Source of the DNA: Nitrososphaerales archaeon TH526 | GTDB lineage: Archaea; Thermoproteota; Nitrososphaeria; Nitrososphaerales; Nitrososphaeraceae | Assembly (NCBI GenBank): GCA_014523665.1 | Contig: JAATVR010000273.1 | Coordinates: 1-19,733 of the forward strand | DNA: 19,733 bases | Direction: 5' to 3' | Shown: positions 15,826-19,733 of the stretch, piece after piece | Layout of the letters: the number at the start of each line of letters is the position of its first letter | How positions within the stretch are numbered: position 1 is the stretch's first letter | Notes under the pieces: generated by a model | Database searches by the model: none | Told to the model about the DNA's origin: nothing | The model's input: the letters and a program-made list of their open reading frames with translations, nothing else | Made by a program: the position numbers and the translations under genes

Positions 15826-16677
15826 TCATCCTATACTGACTGTAGAATTTAGTCCTTTGATGTAGGCAATTCCCTCTTTTAATGAATCAAGATAGCTCGT
15901 CTGCTCCAAGTTTGGTTCAAAGCTGATGTATCGTTGATATTTGATTTTGCGTATGGCACTTAAGATTGAGCTAAAATCCAGATGCCCGCTTCCTGGCATT
16001 TTTCGATTGTTGTCTGCAAAATGCATGTGGAGTAAGAAATCTCTTGCCAACTCAATTGCGTGTGAAAATGAGTCTTCCTCAATATTCATGTGAAAAGTGT
16101 CTAATAATATTCCAAAACTTGGGTGGTCAACTGCCTCACAGACATGTACCGCATCTTCTGCATTACAACAATATGGGGTCGCATATCGGTTAAGCGGTTC
16201 CAGAAGGAGGAGAACTCCATGGTCTTTGGCATTGTTCGAAAGGAATCGTAAAAGAGGAATAGATTTTTCAATAAGCTTAAGTTTCTGTTTATGAGAAAGT
16301 ATTCGATGGCTAAAGTCGGGGATCGAGGTAAAGGGATCGGTGAAAAGACAAACATTCAACTCCTGTCCGCCTAATTGCCTGCATAATTCTATGCATTGAA
16401 TTACATACCTCTTAGCATTTTCAACCATACCTCTATCAAGGCTCAACAAACGTCTACCGCATGCCTTGCTGCTCACATTGCCCCACATTCCAGTAACCCC
16501 TGCAACTTCAAGGTCAAGCGTATCCAATATATCGGTGAAACTATCAAGGTCCTTCCGCGATTGCTTCTCTCCAATAAATTCAACAGCATCATAATTTAAT
16601 TTTTTTAGTACAGGCAGTGCCTCCGTGAGCGACTCAAATATCCCTTTGAAAGAACTCAGAGTAACTGAATATTTCAA
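15826..16677 (-). CDS. Sugar phosphate isomerase/epimerase-like TIM-barrel protein
   Basis: 283 aa, the standard length of the xylose-isomerase-like (AP endonuclease 2) TIM-barrel family. Likely divalent-metal ligands are in place: E160 in LLLLEPLNRY, D193 and H196 in ILLDTFHMN, H219 with nearby D222, and E254 in YISFEPN. This is the arrangement of D-tagatose/D-psicose 3-epimerases and hydroxypyruvate isomerases. The protein should isomerise or epimerise a sugar or keto acid; the substrate is unknown. It starts 15 bp after the phosphatase-like gene on the same strand, so the two are almost certainly co-transcribed. The pairing resembles eboE/eboF, although EboE proteins are usually longer. 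Confidence 0.85.
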   Translation of the reverse strand: MKYSVTLSSFKGIFESLTEALPVLKKLNYDAVEFIGEKQSRKDLDSFTDILDTLDLEVAGVTGMWGNVSSKACGRRLLSLDRGMVENAKRYVIQCIELCRQLGGQELNVCLFTDPFTSIPDFSHRILSHKQKLKLIEKSIPLLRFLSNNAKDHGVLLLLEPLNRYATPYCCNAEDAVHVCEAVDHPSFGILLDTFHMNIEEDSFSHAIELARDFLLHMHFADNNRKMPGSGHLDFSSILSAIRKIKYQRYISFEPNLEQTSYLDSLKEGIAYIKGLNSTVSIG

Positions 16678-16692
16678 TTTCCATCACATTTT

Positions 16693-18042
16693 TCAAGTGT
16701 ATGATTCTATAAGGTACGATCCCAATTCTGCTGACGTTATAGAATCCTTCGCTAGGAGCGATTCTACTCTTTCATCCTTTTTGCTTGTGATAAAAATAGA
16801 AGACGCATTTCCGCTATCAAGTTGCAGAGGCCGTCCATGGGAGCTTCTCACTAAACTTGCGTCTAAGGGAATGGATTTCTTGTGGTGGTCGAAGAATAAT
16901 TCAACAGGATCATAGCCAGGCTTTCTATGGATGTCCACAGTAGTAGCAAACGGAGGAGCCAGAGTTGGGTCATACCACCAGTAGTATGTAAACCACTTAT
17001 TTTTGTCTGAGATTGCAATCAACTCACCACTTTTGGGATGATCTATTTGAAATTCGTGTTTCTCACTCACTGTCGACAACACCCTGTCCATCCCGGGAAT
17101 CTTGACCAGGTACTCCTTTACCTGATCAATACGGGTTGGTTTTTTCACATAAATATGGGCTACTTGATGATCAACCATAGCGAAGGCATCACTGTACTCG
17201 AAATCGATGAATTCAAAACCCCCTATTTGTCTAACTTGTAAAAAGCCTTCATCCCGGAGCAGAAGATTCAAATTGATAAATCCCTCCACATCGCTAAATG
17301 GATATTCAGACAAGATTACAAATTCTGTGTTATCGAGTAAATCTAATTTTCTTACCTTTTCAATAAACCCTCCTACTAAATTATCTGCCTTAACCAGATC
17401 CTCTTTTACTTCCCTGCTATTTTTTCCAAATCGCTGGGTTGAATAATCAACATGAGGAAAATACGTAAAAAGTATTGATGGTCTTTGCGTCTCGAAGGTA
17501 ACTTCCGTCGCTGCGGCTATCCAGTCAGTTGATTTAGATGACGCTAACGGTCCCCAATAAGTAGCTAGTTGAAATTCACCTAACTTCGGTTTTAGGGCAT
17601 CCTCATAAAAACTTGGAGGTCTAGAATAACACCACATAATCATCCTACTTTCAAGATGAATAGGTTTAGGAGTTACGACTACGTCTGATTTTGCGTGAAG
17701 CGTGTTCTGCCAGAATAGTACCGCGCTATTTACATCCCCAGCTACGCCTTCACCTAGGAAATCCCAGATTCTAGGAGATTTCACAAGTGAACTATCCTGT
17801 TCCCAAAACGAAACGGAACAGTTTGATCTTTCGTATGTCCCGTTTGATATTATCCCATGTTCGTTGGGATATTTGCCTGTTAGCAAACTTGCCTGCACCG
17901 TGGATGTGACTGCAGGGAAAACAGGTGTGACTGGGCAGTATGTCCCCCGTTCTGCAATTTGTTGGATATTGGGCAGGTTCATAGCAAAAATATTAGATGA
18001 TTCTAGACCCACCACATTAAATACAACTAAATGTTTATGCAA
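16693..18042 (-). CDS. Alkaline phosphatase superfamily / nucleotide pyrophosphatase-like protein
   Basis: 449 aa. The N-terminal VVFNVVGL...LPNIQQIAERG and the FPAVTSTVQASLLTGKYPNEHGI block (42-64) mark a type I phosphodiesterase/alkaline phosphatase fold, with T46 as probable nucleophile. Later blocks include YFPHVDYSTQRFG, VILSEYPF and FAMVDHQVAHIYV. Compared with classical members, the Asp of the first VDGL metal motif is replaced (NVVGL) and the usual SDHG motif reads SEYP, so metal binding differs or is weakened. I recall similar changes in bacterial EboF-like proteins, but could not check. Members hydrolyse phosphomono- or diesters. The start is a TTG at 18042. It forms an operon with the downstream TIM-barrel gene. 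Confidence 0.82.
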   Translation of the reverse strand: MHKHLVVFNVVGLESSNIFAMNLPNIQQIAERGTYCPVTPVFPAVTSTVQASLLTGKYPNEHGIISNGTYERSNCSVSFWEQDSSLVKSPRIWDFLGEGVAGDVNSAVLFWQNTLHAKSDVVVTPKPIHLESRMIMWCYSRPPSFYEDALKPKLGEFQLATYWGPLASSKSTDWIAAATEVTFETQRPSILFTYFPHVDYSTQRFGKNSREVKEDLVKADNLVGGFIEKVRKLDLLDNTEFVILSEYPFSDVEGFINLNLLLRDEGFLQVRQIGGFEFIDFEYSDAFAMVDHQVAHIYVKKPTRIDQVKEYLVKIPGMDRVLSTVSEKHEFQIDHPKSGELIAISDKNKWFTYYWWYDPTLAPPFATTVDIHRKPGYDPVELFFDHHKKSIPLDASLVRSSHGRPLQLDSGNASSIFITSKKDERVESLLAKDSITSAELGSYLIESYT

Positions 18043-18209
18043 ACCTTCTAGACGACCTGTTAAATTTTAGGAAGTGAGACTATTAATATCCTTAGTGTGT
18101 CCTTCCATTATTCTTATCGCTAGCGATATCACGAGGGAGTGTTTGTTACTCTCCGACTAGTAACCTGCAACGGTCGAAGATTAATCCCGATGATTATTAG
18201 TCCCCTTTT
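18043..18209. other. Upstream region of the phosphatase-like operon
   Basis: It contains a minus-strand TATA-like element, ATATTAATA at about 18081-18090, roughly 43 nt before the TTG at 18042, giving a short leader. No gene seen. The plus-strand reading frame crossing this region lacks coding character. Confidence 0.35.
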
Positions 18210-18448
18210 TCAGCCGAATATCTCACTCAAGCAATTTTCTATGGCGAGAATAGTCTGTAGAGAGGGTGGAGGAATAGGTGAAGGCAGACCCCCTAATATG
18301 GTACCGACGTCTTCGATAAGCCAGAACTGGAAAATAGTCTGAATGTATCATCTCCCTCTCCTTTTAGTGTTATAGTATTTTTGAACCAGTCTGCATTCAT
18401 TATTTCGAGATCGCCGTTTGAAAGATAAGCAACGTTGCAGGAATCCAA
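18210..18448 (-). pseudogene. Probable frameshifted small gene of unknown function
   Basis: On the minus strand, one frame from about 18448 reads a natural protein sequence containing AYLSNGDLEIMNADWFKNT and KGEGDDTFRLFSSSGL, then runs into stop at 18293-18295. A second frame picks up at about 18322 with IEDVGTILGGLPSPIPPPS and ends LQTILAIENCLSEIFG at TGA 18210-18212. The two join smoothly if a single A is missing within the GGCTTATCG stretch near 18322-18326, giving a product of about 80 aa. Start is uncertain: TTG 18448 or further upstream. No family recognised. It overlaps the first 10 codons of the plus-strand Cys/His gene, so at most one of the two starts is likely correct as drawn. A sequencing error remains possible. 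Confidence 0.5.
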
Positions 18449-18690
18449 ATCATAAGCGCCATGTAACAGACTTCGTCAAGAAATATCCCTCTGCAAAGGG
18501 TAGAGTACCGAAAACAATCATACTAGTTGACCCAAATGATTGGGCCATCGCATTAGAAGATCCTAGCAAGAATACAACGGAATATTGCCAAGTCTGCAGC
18601 ATTGCCGAAAATATAGCACAGGCTAGAAAGGGGATAGGTACGACAGGTCCAGGACAAGTTTGCTCTTGTCAGTGGAAGATTCGATATTAA
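18418..18690 (+). CDS. Small Cys/His-containing protein, possible metal binder
   Basis: 90 aa from a TTG at 18418; an in-frame stop lies about 17 codons upstream. An N-terminal CRNPNHKRH (C7, H12, H15) and a central YCQVC (a CxxC pair) could together hold a zinc ion. A further CSC lies near the C-terminus. The middle (KTIILVDPNDWAIALEDPS) looks like a folded strand-helix. No named family recognised. A palindrome-like site (18741-18758) follows 50 nt downstream. The N-terminal codons overlap, antisense, the start of the apparent frameshifted gene. The true start could therefore lie later, at the cost of the N-terminal Cys/His ligands. Confidence 0.55.
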   Translation: MKDKQRCRNPNHKRHVTDFVKKYPSAKGRVPKTIILVDPNDWAIALEDPSKNTTEYCQVCSIAENIAQARKGIGTTGPGQVCSCQWKIRY

Positions 18691-18740
18691 CAAGTGTGAT
18701 TGAGTCAATGCCATAAGATTAACAACCATCTGAAACTATC

Positions 18741-18758
18741 GATGGATATCTATCCATC
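18741..18758. repeat. 18-bp near-palindrome, operator-like
   Basis: GATGGATA (18741-18748) and TATCCATC (18751-18758) are perfect 8-bp arms with a TC centre. The symmetry suits a dimeric repressor site or a tight RNA hairpin. Its target is unknown. Confidence 0.45.
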
Positions 18759-18877
18759 CAAAGGCTGTATTCTAGCCTCCTGAAGCAGCGAATACCCGTC
18801 ATTTCCCGGTAGCAGATTGTTTCAGAACAAGGTTGTGAACTTAGTTTAAAACCTTGTTGGGGAACTATAGAAAAATG

Positions 18878-18885
18878 TTATATAA
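18878..18885 (+). promoter_or_regulatory. TATA box of CxxC microprotein copy 1
   Basis: TTATATAA lies about 37 nt before the ATG at 18919, predicting a leader of roughly 10 nt. The corresponding TAATATTAA precedes copy 2. Confidence 0.5.
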
Positions 18886-18918
18886 ACAATGTCTGCGTAG
18901 TAATAATAGTTCTTACCT

Positions 18919-19056
18919 ATGAAATGGATTTGCATTTACTGTAGCAGTATAATGGATTGTACTAATTTTACAGAGTTCATAAAGCAAAGCGACAACGACA
19001 AAAACAGCAACCAGGAAGCAAGAGTACAGTACCACGCTTGGCGTCTACTGCAATAG
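18919..19056 (+). CDS. 45-aa CxxC microprotein, copy 1
   Basis: ATG 18919 to TAG 19054-19056. The protein begins MKWICIYCSSIMDCTNFTEF, giving a C5-x2-C8 knuckle (plus C14), followed by a charged helical tail ending AWRLLQ. One CxxC alone suggests metal binding by a dimer, or a redox pair. A diverged second copy lies 600 bp downstream with the same upstream region. Conservation of WICIYC, IMD and TNFT between the copies, with mostly silent or conservative changes in the first 25 codons, supports real coding. A TATA box lies at suitable distance. No known family recognised. Confidence 0.6.
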   Translation: MKWICIYCSSIMDCTNFTEFIKQSDNDKNSNQEARVQYHAWRLLQ

Positions 19057-19070
19057 GCAGTCTAACTAAC

Positions 19071-19086
19071 TAATGCCAGAACTGCA
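19071..19086. repeat. 16-bp direct repeat, left copy
   Basis: TAATGCCAGAACTGCA is identical to 19425-19440. The two copies bracket a 338-bp segment carrying one small gene, like the target duplication or attachment sites of an inserted cassette. Confidence 0.7.
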
Positions 19087-19114
19087 ACGACAGCCCGGTT
19101 CCCAATCCATCTCA

Positions 19115-19360
19115 TCATATCATCATTTCAACATCGCTCAGAGTGTTGTGTATTGCATAAGCCATCGCTCTATGAAATACGGCTTCGATGAGATCTTTTC
19201 GGTCACCGTATACTTCGGCTAACGCCACTTCTCTATCAAAGTCACGGATTAAAACATCTTTTAGTTTGTTCCCGGCCCTTCTAAAGTCTTCGTCTAGTTC
19301 GTAACCGAGTTTTCTGCTAAGACCGAGTAGTATTTTTTCTCTATCGGATGAACTGGACAT
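19115..19360 (-). CDS. 81-aa helical protein of unknown function
   Basis: ATG 19360 to the stop at 19115-19117, minus strand. The protein is strongly charged and almost wholly helical (DREKILLGLSRKLGYELDEDFRRAGN..., EVALAEVYGDRKDLIEAVFHRAMAYAIHNTL), like a small helical-bundle or regulatory protein. It has no Cys and no membrane segment. A TATA-like TAAATATTTAA (19377-19387, minus strand) is centred about 22 nt before the ATG. The gene is opposite in orientation to the flanking microprotein copies and sits between exact 16-bp direct repeats, so it may have been inserted between them. No family recognised. Confidence 0.62.
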   Translation of the reverse strand: MSSSSDREKILLGLSRKLGYELDEDFRRAGNKLKDVLIRDFDREVALAEVYGDRKDLIEAVFHRAMAYAIHNTLSDVEMMI

Positions 19361-19424
19361 ATGAAGTACTCTCTTGTTAAATATTTAGAGGTTTGTTGGG
19401 CGAGAGATAATCTAATACTTTTGT

Positions 19425-19440
19425 TAATGCCAGAACTGCA
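19425..19440. repeat. 16-bp direct repeat, right copy
   Basis: Identical to 19071-19086. It directly precedes the upstream part of microprotein copy 2. Confidence 0.7.
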
Positions 19441-19464
19441 GAGACATCCAAAAACATTGTTTCA

Positions 19465-19654
19465 GAACTATGGAAGAATGTAATATTAAGAATGTATGCG
19501 TAGTACATACTTTAACTATGAGATGGATTTGTATTTATTGTAACAAGATAATGGATATTACAAACTTTACACAGTTAGTAAAGGAAAGTGACAAAACCAG
19601 CAAGCAGTAGTAGAGTATCGTGGCTGGCGTCTACTTCCAGATTAACTAACTAAT
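19465..19654 (+). repeat. Microprotein repeat, copy 2
   Basis: Diverged counterpart of 18862-19074, with small deletions in the 3' half of the coding part. It includes the TATA-like TAATATTAA at 19481-19489. Confidence 0.8.
19518..19610 (+). CDS. 30-aa CxxC microprotein, copy 2 (shortened)
   Basis: ATG 19518 to TAG 19608-19610. It begins MRWICIYCNKIMDITNFTQL, retaining the C5-x2-C8 pair but losing C14 of copy 1. The alignment to copy 1 continues at DNA level beyond the stop, but indels have shifted the frame. The product therefore stops after ...TSKQ, without the AWRLLQ-type tail. Either the short form is functional or this is a decaying paralogue. It shares its promoter layout with copy 1. 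Confidence 0.5.
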   Translation: MRWICIYCNKIMDITNFTQLVKESDKTSKQ

Positions 19655-19673
19655 TGTGCTGACGGAGGGCACC

Positions 19674-19733
19674 ATGGCACAGGTTGACTGGTACATCGAA
19701 GGAGCCGAGTTTAGCAATTGCAACTGCGACTAC
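19674..19733 (+). CDS. DUF1326 domain protein, N-terminal fragment (cut by window end)
   Basis: ATG 19674, preceded by a good Shine-Dalgarno GGAGGG (19664-19669, 4-nt spacing). The 20 codons read MAQVDWYIEGAEFSNCNCDY, closely matching the start of DUF1326 proteins, where W-Y-x-E-G and the CNCDYGCPCQ cysteine cluster are conserved. Only the first two cysteines are inside the window. DUF1326 function is unknown. A strong Shine-Dalgarno site and higher local GC contrast with the leaderless, AT-rich neighbours, which may mean a different regulatory style or acquisition from bacteria. Confidence 0.75.
   Translation, partial: MAQVDWYIEGAEFSNCNCDY

Larger units (their letters stand above)
18862..19074 (+). 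repeat. Microprotein repeat, copy 1
   Basis: This segment runs from GAACTATAG to the end of AACTAACTAAT and aligns throughout with copy 2 at 19465-19654. Shared blocks include the TATA region, GCGTAGTA, the first 20 codons of a CxxC microprotein, GGCGTCTACT and AACTAACTAAT. Confidence 0.8.

Noticed and set aside
18139..18342. 67-codon plus-strand ORF upstream of the Cys/His gene
   Set aside because: It is antisense to the better-supported frameshifted minus-strand gene and shows no protein-like pattern.
18816..19654. Possible CRISPR array or IS element in the repeat-rich end of the window
   Set aside because: The repeats are two diverged gene-sized copies and one 16-bp pair. There is no regular spacer pattern, no transposase and no terminal inverted repeats.

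Overview
The window looks like a chromosomal segment of a Thaumarchaeota (Nitrososphaerota) ammonia oxidiser of the soil Nitrososphaera/Nitrosocosmicus type. The archaeal assignment is direct: it carries a TFB-type basal transcription factor, an archaeal Rpo6/RpoK RNA polymerase subunit and ribosomal protein eS25. Many genes have a TATA box about 25 nt before the start codon with little or no leader, and base composition is AT-rich. The narrower lineage is inference from gene content. I saw no rRNA, tRNA, CRISPR array or complete insertion sequence.

Layout. 0.1-4.7 kb: a TRIC-type channel (-), a prohibitin/SPFH membrane protein (+), a hairpin with poly-T on both strands, and an LhgO-like FAD oxidoreductase (-) with an internal insertion. 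4.8-7.7 kb: a receiver-only response regulator (+), a secreted Ser-rich protein (+), a winged-helix regulator (+) whose true N-terminus appears to lie in another frame, and a 58-aa ribbon-helix-helix protein (+). 8.4-10 kb: an information-processing block with Rpo6 (-) carrying a long Lys/Ser/Thr-rich tail, a cyclophilin-like protein (+) and eS25 (-). 10-11.4 kb: gene-poor, with only small ORF candidates. 11.4-12.6 kb: a TFB (-) with an unusual insert between its cyclin repeats.

13-18 kb: a small membrane protein and the clearest metabolic cluster. An EgtB-like sulfoxide synthase (+) converges on an EgtD-like histidine methyltransferase (-). Together they predict ergothioneine synthesis. Behind egtD on the same strand lie a sugar-phosphate-isomerase-like TIM barrel and an alkaline-phosphatase-superfamily protein 15 bp apart, a pair reminiscent of eboE/eboF in bacterial ebo clusters.

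18-19.7 kb: an accessory-looking patch. It holds an apparently frameshifted minus-strand gene, a small Cys/His protein, two diverged copies of a CxxC microprotein gene with matching promoters, and a small helical-protein gene lying between exact 16-bp direct repeats. The start of a DUF1326 gene runs off the end.

The most distinctive points are the duplicated microprotein/repeat patch, the archaeal egtB-egtD pair with its phosphatase/TIM-barrel neighbours, the altered basal transcription proteins (tailed Rpo6, insert-bearing TFB) and two probable single-base frameshifts.
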